Below are positions 24,042 to 37,268 of a stretch of DNA of 64,000 nt, piece by piece. The notes under the pieces were generated by a model, which was given only the letters and a program-made list of their open reading frames with translations, did not search any database and was not told the origin of the DNA. The DNA comes from Nissolia schottii (Eukaryota; Streptophyta; Magnoliopsida; Fabales; Fabaceae). Location of the stretch: positions 62,001-126,000 of the forward strand of contig QANU01042752.1 of assembly GCA_003254905.1 (NCBI GenBank), read 5' to 3'. How positions within the stretch are numbered: the stretch's first letter is position 1; each line of letters opens with the position of its first letter. The translations under genes and the position numbers were made by a program.

Positions 24042-27000
24042 TCACTGGAAAAGATTCCGGAACCCATCAAAGATTTTCAGAGCTCTCAATTCACCAGCCC
24101 TCATATCCCTCAGTTTTCTTCGAAGTATCTGCAATTGTTATTAAAAAGTAAACAACATTAATGGTAAACAGATATTATATTTTGCAGATGAGGCATTGCC
24201 TTAGTGATAAAACTGCAACCGCAAGGAGCTGGGTTTGACTGTTAGGGAGGACAAAGCCTCTCTTTTATCTTTGTTTAAGAGAAAAAAACAGATGTTATAT
24301 TTTAAACAAGTCATGCCACTTTTGCATTGTGAAATGACAAAAGAAATGATCAAACCTAAATTGGGAGTCTATTATTCCCTTTTTGATAATCACTTTATTT
24401 CGATTCTTGATTTTCTCGCACCAATGCAATGGAATCAAAATCAGAGCTAAATATGATATTTGCATGACTGTACTAATTAAATAAGCTGTGCTTTAAATAC
24501 TTACGTATTGAGTACGAAATAATATCCTTCGCTCGCTAGTACACAAGTCCACCGCTAGCTGTTTCAGAAAGAGTCTTCTGTTGAGTTGTTTTGGAGAAGT
24601 CACATCCAAATCCAGTGACCCACTAGCCTGCGAGAAATATATACACACTTCATTTATGATAACTATCATTAACATGCAGGTAAAAGCGAAACAGCTAGTA
24701 TTAACTCTGTTATCAGGTTTCTGTTCTCATTTTTTGTTTTTTGTTTTCAGTCTGTTTCTTGTTTTCGTGAAAGAAACGGTAAAAACAAGAAAATTTTGTC
24801 TCCTGTTTTCATTTCTTGTTTTCATTATTTCTTTCACAAAATACTGAAAAACAGTAAACAGATTTAAAAACATGAAACAAAAACTAAATAGACCTGCTAA
24901 AAATCGATAAAACATGGTTTTCCAAGATTATGCCTATTTAAAAATAAAAATACAACATAAAACCTCATTATGAAAATGTTTCCTTACCTGTAAGAAATTG
25001 TTGTATTTTGACAAACTGGATTCACAACTATCTAATATGAATTGCAATGCTTGCTCCTCTATTTCAGGATATCTCAACTCCTTCTTGGTGGTAATTTTAT
25101 TCGATGCTGCAGCAGCCATCTGTTACACGAATCGCTCATTGAGTTATACAACATTGAGAGAATAGTTCACAAAAGATAGTATAGGCAAGACCTCTTCAAA
25201 TTTCCCTCTCATGCTTGAAGGACTAACAGCTAAATAAGCATAAGCCATTAACTCCAATGGCCAACCAGTAATATGTACGGGAAAACATTGTGATCTGATA
25301 GAAATAGAACAAAAGAAGTTAGTAACAAGTTCAATTAAGAGTATATATCAGAATGATATCTCAAAAAGGCATATCCATGTCAGATCAAGAAAGATATAAT
25401 AGTATATCATGTTTTAGAAGATTTAAATGATAAATTAATCACACGAGAGGGGACAAAATAACAGATCATGGCCATTAATATGAAAAAGACAGCTACATTG
25501 GTTAATAAATAAAATCCTAAAATAAAATAGTTGCTTCAAAAATTGTGAGTGATTATTTTGGAAACTGTCTTGAGTACTGGGTATGGGTAAAGCTATCCGT
25601 ACATTTGAAAATGTCAATTAGTACAAAGATTACAATGAATGGTTGTCGGTTGAATAGAACGAACTTCTACTGTATAAACTAAGATCTTGTTTGAAAATAC
25701 CTTCATTAGAACAAAAGACAAGGAACTTCAGCCATATATGTAGTGGTACAATTATGAAGTTTTTGGTACTCACACTGACAATCCATACTTCTTCAAGAGC
25801 TCTAACTTCTCCTTGTAGCATTTATCAGATTTCTTGAGTGACAGTGACAACTCAACTGAATCACAAGGATTAGCGCCTTCTCTTGGAACAAACCCATAAG
25901 ATAACAGAAGCTCCCCATTTGATTTTTTTCCATATGAGATAAACACCTGATAATTTGATGGGAGCAGTCAAATTTGATCTCTGGATTTAAGTCATATGAT
26001 CATTAGGGGAGCTAAACTGGTGAAAAATATGACGATCAAATAAGCTCTAATCAATTAATACTTCATTATTTAGGCAATAATGTAAACTGTAAAGACATTA
26101 TTGTTTTACTCATATGCCATAATGCACTTTGGCAACGCATGAGATATTTCCGTTCATTTACTAAAGTAGATATTGGCTTTATGCGAAGTTAATCTAATTT
26201 AACAAATCCTAATCTTCCAATTTATGTTTACCTGCTCACCTGGTTGATAAGGCCGATCTGTAGTGAAGACAATTCCCTTCGATAACTTGTCATAATCCAA
26301 AAATGTATCCACCTAGACCAGTGAAAACAAATTAGAGTTAAACTTCCTCACTATAAACTCGTTGGTAATGTTCTTTGGAAGAGACCATACGTCACAACTA
26401 TGATTCAGCATATCTGCCCAAGGAACCAAGGCAACCCTTCCATCCATTGAGGGTAACCGAACCTGCATGGTACAAAGATCATGAATTTTCGTTCTTGCAA
26501 ACAACCATTTGTCTTAAATATGAAACAGAAGACCCAAGTCTCATTAAATTATTTGATTGAAAAAGACTACAGATAAACAAAAGCAGGCAATTGAATATAG
26601 TTTTGCTTTATATACCAGGTAGACTTACCAAGCGAGAGAAAAGAATGCCAAATGACCATTTGAAGGACTCTATGTTGAACACCTGTAATTTATACAAAAT
26701 AACAGAATCAGATCACAATTACTTTGCTCAAAAAAAAAAAAACACTTCAACTACACTAAAAAATCACCACATATATTCATCAACAACAACAAAGCCTTAT
26801 CCCACTACATGGGGTTGGTTACATTGATCAAGCGATGCCATAATGCCCTATCAAGGGTCATGTTTTCATGTAAATCATTAACTTCTAAATCTCTTCTAAT
26901 AGTTTCCTCAATAGCTTTTCTAGGTCTCTCCCTACCTCTAGCTAATGAGTTACCAGCCACTTGATCTTCTCTTCTCATTGGAGCTTCTAATTGTCTTCTC

Positions 27001-29431
27001 CTCACATGTCCAAACCATCTAAGACAGGATTCTACCATCTTTTGTACTATAGGTGCTACCCCGACCTTCTCCCTAATGCAATTGCTCCTAATCCTATCTT
27101 GTCTAGTGAGTTCACACGTTCACCGTAGCATCCTCATTTCCGCAACATTGAGTGTATTCTCTTTTTGACATTTTACTGCCCAACACTCAATCTCATATAA
27201 CATAGTTGGTCTTATAGCTGTGCGGTAAAATTTTCCCTTAAGCTTGAGTGGCATTTTTCTATCACACAGAACTCCCGATGCACTCCTCCATTTCATCCAC
27301 CCAGCTTGGATCCTATGATTAACATCACTCTATCTCTCCATCATTTTGGATAATGGAGCCAAGATACTTGAACCTTATGACGTATGGTATAGGATCATCT
27401 CCAATTTTCACCTCTATGTTTAGATTTGCATGCCTCTTATTAAACCTATATTCCATATATTAGGTCTTACTTCTGCTTATACGAAGATCGTATGTTTCCA
27501 ACACTTGTCTCCATAGTTCTAACATTCCATTTAACTCTTCTCTCGACTCTCCCACCAAAACAATGTCATCCGTGAAAAGCATGCATTAGGGCATTGGGTC
27601 TTGAATGTATTTAATAAGAGCATCCAAGACAAGGGTGAAACAAATATTCATTAAAGAAAAAGTGAAACAGTATTCTGAAGGGATTTGGAATTTTCAAACC
27701 AGTGCTATTCTGAAGTGAAACCATTGGTCACCAAACATAAACAGGAAGAAACAAATTTAGAAAATAGAAATTACAAATAAAGTAACAAAAGGATATGAAT
27801 AACTAATTTCAATCAAACAAAAACCCTAAAAAAGTAATTATCTAATGCAACTCCCTTTTTTTTCATCAAGAGCCTGTAGTTGCCATGAAGTATTAACTAT
27901 CATCTTCTGTTCAATGTGTGATAATTACCTCTTCAGGGAACAAATCAGGGTGTTTGGAAAATATTCTGATCCTCAAATCATTGTATCTGTGGAAGAAATG
28001 GGAAGTACATAAGTTATCCCAAGAAAAAGGATCATTCAATCAAGAACGCACATTAGATTGAGGTTATATACCAAAAAATGAGATATGAACAGACAATAAA
28101 GCCCTGAAGAAATATAAGGTACAAACAATTGGTTCATACGTTCCAATAACATTATTAATCCTGTCAATTGCTCTGTCCCTAATCTGTGAAGCTTCCAAGT
28201 AGCAATCTAGTTCTGCTTGCGACCTGAAGTAACATTAATAAACATGAGAGAGACATATTTGGCAGTAGACACTTTTATTGTTTACGGAAGTAAGATGAAA
28301 AGTCCACTGAGTCAATTGTTTTTCTTAAGACCAAGTTATGGAAAAAATAATGGAAACAAAAATAAGTAATCACCAAAAAGAAATGCCTCTCTTGAATTTG
28401 CATTTCAATAATCTTATGTGAGAAGAAACTTTATTCATCATTATTTCACTTACGGCAATCCTTACTTGAATTACGTGCAGTTGCGGCGTCAAAACTGAAA
28501 ATATTTATAATTCTTATTAAACGCATGACATGTTCTAAATTTTGCCTACACTTTCACTCCATTTATGAATAGGCTGATATTGAGAAACCATTGTATAACA
28601 GTCACTTCATTTCCATTTCTTCCCATATATCTCGTTAGCAAAGTATTATAGCATTTCAATCCCTAACTTCCGTTTCCCGGTCATAAACATTCTTTTTGCC
28701 TTTTAAAGCAAGCTCTTAAAAGAATTCATCATACCAGTAAAGAAGCGAATAAGGTTGCCGAGGTAGGGCTGATATATAATTGCTCCATCTCGAAGATTTC
28801 ATGAAGCTGGCTTCACTTATGAGATAAGTTGCAATCAACGGCCAATCTGGCACCGAATTCTTTTTCAATACTTCACCAGCTTCTGAGCAGGTCCACTCCT
28901 GAAGACCAAAATGCAGATATGCCCAAATAGAATCATTAGTACCTGACCAAGATTCATGTAATGAATTAATTAACCAAGTTCAATTACGTGTTTTTAGTAA
29001 GACTTTCCGAAAGTTCCCAATTACGTCTTTAAGAGAGGAGAAAGAAAGAAAAAACTTACAGAATCTGAAGTTATGACAAGCGAGGGAGGCACAAAGAGAA
29101 GCTTCTCCCCCTTCCTTATATTCTTCAACGCAACGAGACCTCTCTCTCCCACATCCACCTTTTGAATCGCCATCTTCTGCGGCGGAAGCCCTGACTCCGA
29201 CAGCCATCTCTGCAAAGCCGATGCATTGTCCAACGTGTCAATCTCGCAGCCCCAGGGAATCGTTTCCGTCGCTGAGATTTGAGGGGCGCCGCTGCTTGTG
29301 GAAACCGAGCAGCGGATTTGTTCCTTGCGCGAAAAAGTTAGCTGACGCTGACCGAGATGGGTTCTGTGGATTGTTGAGCTAAAACCGGGAATAAGAGCGG
29401 TGGTGTACATGATCCCTGAAGCTTCAACCAT
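24042..29431 (-). CDS. SET-domain protein-lysine methyltransferase, Rubisco-LSMT/SETD3-like, probably plastid
   Basis: Twelve exons: complement of 24042-24128, 24505-24627, 24988-25119, 25192-25294, 25774-25946, 26232-26312, 26391-26462, 26629-26682, 27929-27986, 28140-28223, 28735-28898 and 29060-29431; 1503 nt, 500 aa. Seen: a Ser/Thr/Arg-rich N-terminus like a plastid transit peptide; the split SET domain starting with [20 protein letters not shown]; the core with [12 protein letters not shown] (the conserved NHS cofactor motif), then GEQVFISYG and [11 protein letters not shown]; and the helical Rubs-subs-bind region with [15 protein letters not shown] and [19 protein letters not shown]. 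It resembles Arabidopsis At3g07670 throughout, including the C-terminal end. Family knowledge: LSMT-type enzymes methylate lysines in Rubisco large subunit or aldolase; the substrate of this branch is not known to me. Intron 4 (26683-27928) holds a LINE piece, and the intron between exons 10 and 11 holds a foldback. A possible TATA (ctatata, minus sense) lies near 29490. Confidence 0.93.
24715..24905. repeat. foldback repeat inside an intron of the SET gene
   Basis: The left arm (tctgttctcattttttgttt, then gtttcttgttttcgtgaaag) is an imperfect inverted copy of the right arm (ctttcacaaaatactg, ..acagatttaaaaacatgaaac). As a result both strands show similar open reading frames with a FVKE..KTR motif, which has no coding meaning. 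Probably a MITE in the intron between 24628 and 24987. Confidence 0.55.
26781..27643 (-). mobile_element. 5'-truncated RTE-type LINE fragment in SET intron 4
   Basis: On the minus strand it encodes pieces of a non-LTR reverse transcriptase: the catalytic box reads [11 protein letters not shown] near 27550-27585, and the C-terminal part [17 protein letters not shown] lies near 26960-27020. It ends with gataaggctttgttgttgttg, the TTG-repeat tail usual for plant RTE elements. Flanks carry atattcat on both sides (26773-26780 and 27644-27651), an 8-bp target duplication. Only the 3' 863 bp inserted; the frame is interrupted in several places, for example between the RT core and the C-terminal ORF 26805-27038. 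It is in the same direction as the host gene. Confidence 0.85.
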
Positions 29432-29703
29432 GGCTGCTGTGGGGCACAGAACCTTATCCGCTGAAACTCCAAAAGGTAGACAACCATAGCTATATAGAGT
29501 TTTGGTTAGTCGTAAAAAACACGACGTCGTCCCAATTTTATCGAGTAAATCTCTAATAACAGTAAAATTAGGAAAATACTGAGGGTGTGTTTGGTCCCAA
29601 TTCTTCTTAAGGAGTACCCCTCTTCCAACTTAACTATCACTTTTCCTTTTCTATCTAGGCGTAATTTTGGTCAAATACATTTATTTATTAATAAACAAAA
29701 AAT

Positions 29704-30635
29704 AAAGAAATGCCCCCTTTAGTTTATGACATTGTAATCATAAGTCACTTTAATAATTGAATTTTAAAACAAGTCATTATAGTCCTTGAAAGTGTGGATC
29801 ATGAATCACGTTAGTCCTTCACCTTTCCGTTTGTCTAATGTCAAAATTTTTGTTTGTGTCACATTAAGTGTCATGTAGGCACTGACACGTTCTACCTGAC
29901 GTGGCATGCATAAATATAAGTTTAAATTGGTCCTTAAAATTGTGTTACATTGGTCAAATATGTCCTTAAAATATTCACCATCCCCTCAATAATAAAACCC
30001 TAAATCCATATTCTCAATCTCACATTGCTACAACCCCTCTTCCTCTTCCCTTCAAAACTCTCACAGCCACTCTTCTTCTTCCTTCCTTACCACTCTTAAT
30101 CACCGAGGAAAAAAAATAATCACAAGGTCATCTACAACAAGGTGTAGATAATATAAATGAACTACGTGCTGGTGGAAACAAGCAAATTTTAACATGTCTC
30201 TCAAATCTCCATCAACTTGCATCTCGATCTCTCTTAAACCATTATCTAACATTTTTTCTTAAACCAACCACAAACAGTTTTCAATTCCATGATAGTCCAA
30301 TTCCTTATGATAATTAATAAGAGCAAACACATCAAGAGTCCTCATCAACACCAAGCCAAGACTCCACCCCACCACCTTCATATATTAATTCATATGACTT
30401 CGTTTTTACGTAATTAAGTCACTGCTTGCTAAACGTTGTCATTTTGGTAGGTGTCATGTAGGATTGTCAACATTGAGTTTAACGTGACACATCAACAGTG
30501 TTATAACGGAAATGAGGTGAAGGACTGATTTGATTCACAGTTCACACTTTCAGGGATTAGAATGACTTATTTTGAAATTCAAGCACTAAAGTGACTCATG
30601 GTTATAATGTCAGGGACTAAAGTGTACATTTCCCC
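29704..30635. mobile_element. non-autonomous Mutator-like element (MULE) with long terminal inverted repeats
   Basis: The flanks carry acaaaaaat at 29695-29703 and 30636-30644, a perfect 9-bp target duplication, the hallmark of Mutator transposition. The left end (ctttagtttatgacattg, then ataagtcactttaat) pairs with the reverse complement of the right end (ctttagtccctgacattat, then atgagtcactttag); similarity runs for about 190 bp on each side, including agtccttcacct. No transposase. The inner 500 bp includes a CT-rich stretch near 30040-30090 that looks like a plant 5' leader, so a captured host fragment (Pack-MULE) is possible but unproven. Confidence 0.8.
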
Positions 30636-30644
30636 ACAAAAAAT

Positions 30645-31084
30645 TGAAATAACTATCACTTCTACTTTTTTTAGTTCATTTATAAATCAATGTATATGCA
30701 CATAATTTTGACCACATACATTGATTTATGAATGAATGAAAAAAAAGTAAAAGGACAATTAATTTAAAACAGAGGTAGTAATAAATGAAAATATTTTATT
30801 AAAAAACTAAACATTTTAATATTCAAGACATTAAATGTATTAGAAATAATAAATTTTTTCTACTTTTAACTTTTGCTAGCAAAACCTATAAAATTAAACT
30901 AGCATTGAGCTCTTTGACAATACCATAAGGCTTGGTTTGGTAATGCTATGACTTTTTTAAAGTGGGTAGGTTCTTTGGCTCTCCAAAAACTACTCTTAGA
31001 AAGCTATAGAAGTTGTTTGGTAAAAAAATGAAAGCGTAGCTCTTAATAAGTAGAAGTTATATGTGTAGTGTTTGATAAATATAT
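30645..31084. other. intergenic with a small hairpin and a possible hAT-type MITE end
   Basis: Around 30680-30745, catttataaatcaatgta pairs with tacattgatttatgaatg in a foldback. Near 30930-30960 the words ggcttggtttggtaatgcta resemble the ends of hAT-type MITEs. No coding region; the gypsy fossil begins at its right. Confidence 0.35.
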
Positions 31085-34000
31085 TCAGCCTGCAGCCTCT
31101 TGATCTCTTCTAACAGGAATGTGGTCCGGACCTCAAGGTTGGCCAAGAGCGCCTCGAATCCACTCACACCAAACATGATTGTGAACATCTGCCACTAACC
31201 GTCGCCTCACCGGAGCTATATGTGTCAAACTACCCTCAAACTTCCTACTCAGAGCATCAACCACTACATTGGCCTTACTTGGATGATACTGTATGGTGCA
31301 CTTGTAGTCTTTGAGTAACTCTACTCATCTGCGCTGTCTGAGGTTAAGTTCTTTATGCTTGAGGATGTATTGAAGGCTCTTGTGGTCCGTGAAGATCTCG
31401 CAAGGTTCCCCATAAAGATAATGCCTCCAAATCTTCAAGGCAAAGATCACTACTGCCATCTCCAAGTCATGAATGAGGTAGTTTTGTTCATGCTTCTTGA
31501 GTTGTCTTGACGAATAAGCTATGACTCGTCCATGTTGCCTAAGAACACATTTGAGGCCAACTCTTGAAGCTTCACATAAGATGGAAAACCTACCCACACC
31601 GGCGAGTAACACAGGCACTGGTGTTGACATCAGACTGTCCTTCAACTTCTAAAAGTTGCACTTACATTCTGATGATCATACAAACTTTGCCCCTTTCTGT
31701 GTGAGCTTTGTTAAAGTAGTTGTAATCTTAGATAAATCCTTCACAAAGTGACAATAATACCAAGCCAAACCTAGAAAACTATGGATCTCAGATGTTGTTG
31801 TCGGTCTTGGCCATTGCTGAACGACTTTTACCTTCTTTGGGTCAAAAAGAATCCAATCCTTAGAGATAACATGACCTACAAAGGCTACCTGCTCCAACCA
31901 AAACTCACACTTGGAAAGCATAGCGTACAACTGGTTCTTTCTCAAGGTCTGTAGCACTATCCTCAGGTGATCTTCATTCTCTTCCACACTCCTAGAGTAT
32001 GACCAGATGTCATCGATGAACACGATAACAGAATGGTCGAAGAACAGCTTAAAGACCTTGTTCATCAAATCCATGAAAGTTGTAGGTGCGTTTGTCAGGC
32101 CGAAAGACATCACAAGGAACTCATAGTGCCCATATCGAGTACAAAAAGTCGTCTTAGGGATATCCTCCTGTTTAATCTTCAGCTGATAGTATCTTGACCG
32201 AAGGTCGATCTTTGAGAAACAAACTGTTGGTCAAACAAATCATTGATGTGTGGCAGAGGGTAATGGTTCTTGGTGGTAACCTTGTTCAACTGTTGGTAAT
32301 CTATGCATAACCGCATACTACCATCCTTCTTCTTTACAAACAACACTGGGGCACCCCATGGGGAGGCATTTGGTCTTATGACACCCTTATCCAACAACTC
32401 TTGCAACTATTTCTGCAACTCTCACAACTTGGCGGGAGCCATCTTGTACGGAGGTATGGAGATAGGTCAAACCCCTAGTTCTAACTCTATGCTGAAGTCC
32501 ACTTCTCTTTATGGTGGTTCCCCTAGGAGGTTATTGGGAAAGATATCCAGGAACTTACAAACTACCAATATCTACATGAGACTTGGCCCTCCTTGTTTTG
32601 GTCCTCTAACCACTACCAGATAAAAATCACAACCTTGGTCCATCAATCGTAGGGCCTCCATGGATGATATCAGACTATCCATGGGTGTGCAGATGTTGCC
32701 CTAACACATAGATATCTGATCTCCTAAGTGCCAAAAATAGATGGTTTTGGCATGGCAATCCACTATAGCATGACATGATGCCAGCCAATCCATCCCAAGA
32801 ATAACATCGAATTCTGATTTGTCGAGAACTATTAGGTCTGCCACTAAAGTCATAACTTCGACCCTAATCCCGCAGGAGCGATAGAATGAGCACACTGCAA
32901 GGGGTTCTCCTGATGGTACTTCAACTTTAAACTTCCTCTCCAAATCGGAGGGTGCAATTTCAAAATGGATAACAAAAAACAGAGATACATAGGAGTGTGT
33001 AGACCCTGGATCAAACATAGCTAAGGCATCAAATGAACAAACTGAAATGATACCTGTGAGAATTACATTGGAGGTATAAGCATCTTATCGTGTCAGTGCA
33101 TAAAGGCGGGGGACTCCTCCTCCGTTGGTGCCTCGGCCACTGGAGTTTCTACTTCTCTGCCCTCCCTGGTTCGAAACCCTTGCCCCCAACACCTGATGTA
33201 CCAAACCGACAAGGGCTAGGGTGGCGATTCCCATAGTTCGAACAAATGGGGAAAGATGGTGTTCACCCTAAGGACTGCGTCCCTGACTGCTGATTACACT
33301 TGTTCTGAGCTATGGTGGCTGGACGGGCTAGGCCAGGCTCTGAGAAAGCAGATCACTTTAGAAGAGTCCTCTGTGGGCCTTGCTAACTTGAGCCCTTCCC
33401 AATGCTGGTGCCCGAAAAGGCCCTTTGTTACTTGAACCTCTTCACATTATTGGAGGCCCTTTGAGCCATCAGGCTGGTCTCAATTTGGATGGCAGCATTA
33501 ACAATCTCTAGGTAGGATGACCTATCCATGTGGGCAGACAAACCCACTTGGTATTATGTGGGGAGGCCGCCTACAAGGTGTCGAACTTTCTCTCAGTCCG
33601 TCATCAGAAGCTGGTCAGAGGCCTGCTGAGGTAGGTAAAATGTTCATTGTAATCCACTACTGTCATCCCTGGGGTGAGCTTCAACTACAAGAACTCATCC
33701 ACTAAACGGTCCATGATGCTGGTGGGGAGGAATCTCTCGTGGAGCTCAGTGGAAAATTCCTCCCATGAGAGCAGAGGTTTGCCCTTACCCCTATCTTCTT
33801 AAGACCACCGCACTGTCATGATGCGTGGCGGGTCAGCTGATATCCTGCTAGTTCCAGCACCTTGGGGGTAGGTTCCAGAGGGTTCTCTATTGATATGTTG
33901 CCACCAAACGTCAGAGGATGTAGGTTCCAGAAATGGTCTACTATCACATCATCTGAATATGCTAAAATGGGCTACATCTGTTACTACTCGAGCCATATGT

Positions 34001-34268
34001 GTCACGCCCCTTTCCAGGCTCGTCAAACGGGCACTGTCGCCCAAGGTAGCGCTGATAAAAGATCTCTTGCGTGACGTGATACCCTGAGGGTGGAAACAAG
34101 AACTTTGTTACGAAAGAGTATTTAAAAGGATGCTAACTCTGGACTAATGATTGACTTTTCTAAAGGTTTCAAGTACCACTGCATTCCGTACAAATGGGCG
34201 CGCTTCCAGTTGTACAATTGCGATGACACTTGAAGTCCCTATGCTTCAGATAACTAAGGGAAACCTAT

Positions 34269-34281
34269 GGCTCTGATACCA
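34269..34281 (-). promoter_or_regulatory. retrotransposon primer-binding site, first copy
   Basis: The minus strand reads tggtatcagagcc, complementary to the 3' end of plant initiator methionine tRNA, directly inside the LTR end. It is a fossil priming site, not a tRNA gene. Confidence 0.85.
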
Positions 34282-34284
34282 CTT

Positions 34285-36287
34285 TTTCACGCCCCAACTT
34301 AAGACGTGACCCCACGTAGGATTACTCCCCTACGGAAGCTTTGACGTGGCACACTTAACATGCATGAAATGCTTGTAAAGATAAATAATTAACTTTATTT
34401 ATAAAATAACAACTTTATAACACAACTGTTTCCATATAACTGAATTGAAAATCAATCCTGAGTTTATATCATATTATCATAACTGAAATGAAATGGTGAA
34501 ATTCTAACATAATGGATCCAGCCCTAGACATCTGGAGCATAACTACATAACTCAGGTAGACCCACTGCGAAGCGGAGCTTACCACTGATGCCTGAATCCT
34601 CGCTCACTGGACTAGGGGGACATTCTCACCGTCCTTAACCAAATCTGAGAAATGTTATCGACAGAGGGGTGAGTTTGTCATCTCAATGGTGGGTATCTCG
34701 GTACCACACACATAACATATACTACATATAGTCATGGCATATAAATACACATATACTGAATAAAAAAAAAATAAAGCATGGAAGCTGAAGAAAATTTAAA
34801 TAACTACTGTAAAGTATAACTGAATAAACTGTTGAAAATTGAATAAACTGGATAAATTACTGAAAGGTAAATCTGATTATACGTATGCCCACATCCTCTG
34901 GCGGAGGGAACAATTCAAGGGAACGTTGGCTTGACCTTGCTTCACTAGGATAAATTTGGGTGGTTCCAACTCGCACGTAACCTTAGTAAGTATGAGGGTA
35001 TGCATGCCCTAATCTAGGGAGGTTGCACTCACCTAATCCGCTAAATCTGGAAGGGCACACATGCCATAATCTGAGGAGCATGGTGCTCATATCTATCTAC
35101 TACTAAGTCTAGGTTGTGAGGTCATTGAGCTCGCACTGCTCTAAGTCATCTATCTTGTGATCAACTATTTGTAAAGTCTTTTAGATGAGCTAGTTTAGTT
35201 ACCCAAGTTGTTAAGACCTAAGTCTACTAATTACGGAAGCGACGTCCTAGTTAGGTAATCTTATTTATTAGTTCGGGCTCAAGGACTGAGGTGGTCCCAC
35301 ACTTAGGACAAGATTCCCAGGTAAAAGAGGTGCGTTTCGATGGACACCTTAGGCACCAAGTCTTGCCTTAGCCAGAACCTGTCCTTCGTTAGGGTCCATG
35401 CCTTAACTGGAGTCTTTATTAAGATCTATTATATAATCCGAACCAAACAGTTCTAAGGGATATCATGTCCATCGTTCTAGGTCTCTGTCCTAACATAGCA
35501 TGACATAGAATAGCATATCATACACATATCATAATTAACATCTCATAAATAATATATCACATAAGCATGGAAACTATCAACTACTGAGCATGTATATAAA
35601 TATCTACTAGCATGTTATAAGGCACAACTGACTCTATTGATGAACTACTAAGGTGGATCTATCGAGGCGTCGTGACCACCACTCACCTGCAATGTCGCGG
35701 AACTAAGGAACATTGGAAGTGGAGGATCCAAGCGGCGTGATGTTGGCAACTGGAAAGGCCAACATAAACCACCATCAGAAATCCATAAAGAAATCTTTAA
35801 CCTATAGGCTCTGCGGTAGTAATCTGGCATTGCTATTGAGTTCTGGCATCGCCACGGCAGCCGTGGACCATCATGGGCCTACTACCCTAAGTTATCCTAA
35901 AAAGGACTGGCTACATACCCTAGGTGAAAACGCTACATCTTCACAAGAGAGAGAGAGAGAATGAGCAAAAACTCGTTCTAGAAAGAAGAAGAGTTTGAAG
36001 CTCTGAGCGAATTGAAAAGGGGGGAGGAGAGCTTTATTTATAGGGGGAGAGATGACCAACGGGGCGGGTCGGGCCCTTTCCTAGCCCAAAAATGCGAAAA
36101 AGCATGTTAGCTTTTCTAACTTAAATCTCGCGCGAGACGTGACCCTTTTTTTTCCTCTAAGGGTCGTTATAGTCTTGGGTCGTTGCCATGTTAGGTGCCA
36201 CTGGCCCTCAAACCGTCAAAGGTGGCAAACTAGTTGCCACTACAGTAGTATGTAAGGGATTTTGATAAGTGTAAGGTTAAATTTGCA
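34285..36287 (-). repeat. gypsy LTR, copy A
   Basis: About 2.0 kb between the primer-binding site and the shared flank. The minus-sense start is near tgcaaatttaacc, and a TATA-like ctataaataaa lies about 245 bp in (plus 36035-36045). A short GA microsatellite lies at 35945-35960. Scattered small differences from copy B. Confidence 0.75.
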
Positions 36288-37253
36288 TACTCGACCCTTG
36301 ATTCACCATTGGGGGTATATATCTAGGAGAAATGTACCCTGGTAGNGCCCTTTGTTTCTTGACCCTCTTCGCATCGTTGCAGGCCTTTTGAGCCATCAGG
36401 CTGGTCTCAAATCGGATGGCAACATTAACAATCTCTAGGTAGGACGACCTATCCATGTAGGCAGACAAACCCACTTGGTATTATGTGGGGAGGCCGCCTA
36501 CGAAGTGTTGAACTTTCTCTTAGTTTGTCATCAGAAGCTAGTTAGAGGCCTAACTGAGATAGGTAAAATGTTCATTATAATCCATTATTGTCATCCCTGG
36601 GGTGAGCTTCAACTACAAGAACTCATCCACTAAACGGTCCATGATGCTGGTGGGGAGGAATCTCTCGTGGAGCTCAGTGGCAAACTCCTCCCATGAGAGC
36701 ATAGGTTCGCCATCACCCCTGCTTTTCTTAAGACCACCGCACTGCCGTGCTGCATGGCCGGTCAGCTGGTATCCTGCTAGTTCCACCACCTTGGAAGAAG
36801 GGACGTGGGACATTCCTGCTATCTACTTAATCTGGAAAAGGAATTTCAGAGGGTTCTCTATTGATATGTTGCCACCAAATGTCGGAGGACGTAGGTTCTA
36901 GAAACGGTCTACTATTACATCGTATGAAGGGGTAATGGATCACATGCTAAAATAGGCTACGTCTGTTACTACTCGAGCCATATGTGTCACTCCCCTTTCC
37001 GGGATCGTCAAACGGGCACTGTCGCTCGAGGTGGCGCTGATAACAGATCTATTGCGTGACATGATACCCTGAGGATGGAACCAAGAACTTTGTTACGAAA
37101 GAGTATTTAAAAGGGCGCTGACTCTAGACTGATAATTGACTTTTCTAAAGGTTTCAAGTACCACTGCATTCCGTACAAATGGGTGCGCCTCCATTTGTAT
37201 AATTGCGATGGCACTTAAAGCCCCTATGCTCCAGATAACTAAGGGAAACCTAT

Positions 37254-37266
37254 GGCTCTGATACCA
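37254..37266 (-). promoter_or_regulatory. retrotransposon primer-binding site, second copy
   Basis: Same tggtatcagagcc on the minus strand, beside LTR copy B. Confidence 0.85.
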
Positions 37267-37268
37267 CT

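Noticed and set aside
24581-24915. Similar FVKE..KTR frames on both strands
   Set aside because: They arise from an inverted repeat within an intron of the SET gene.
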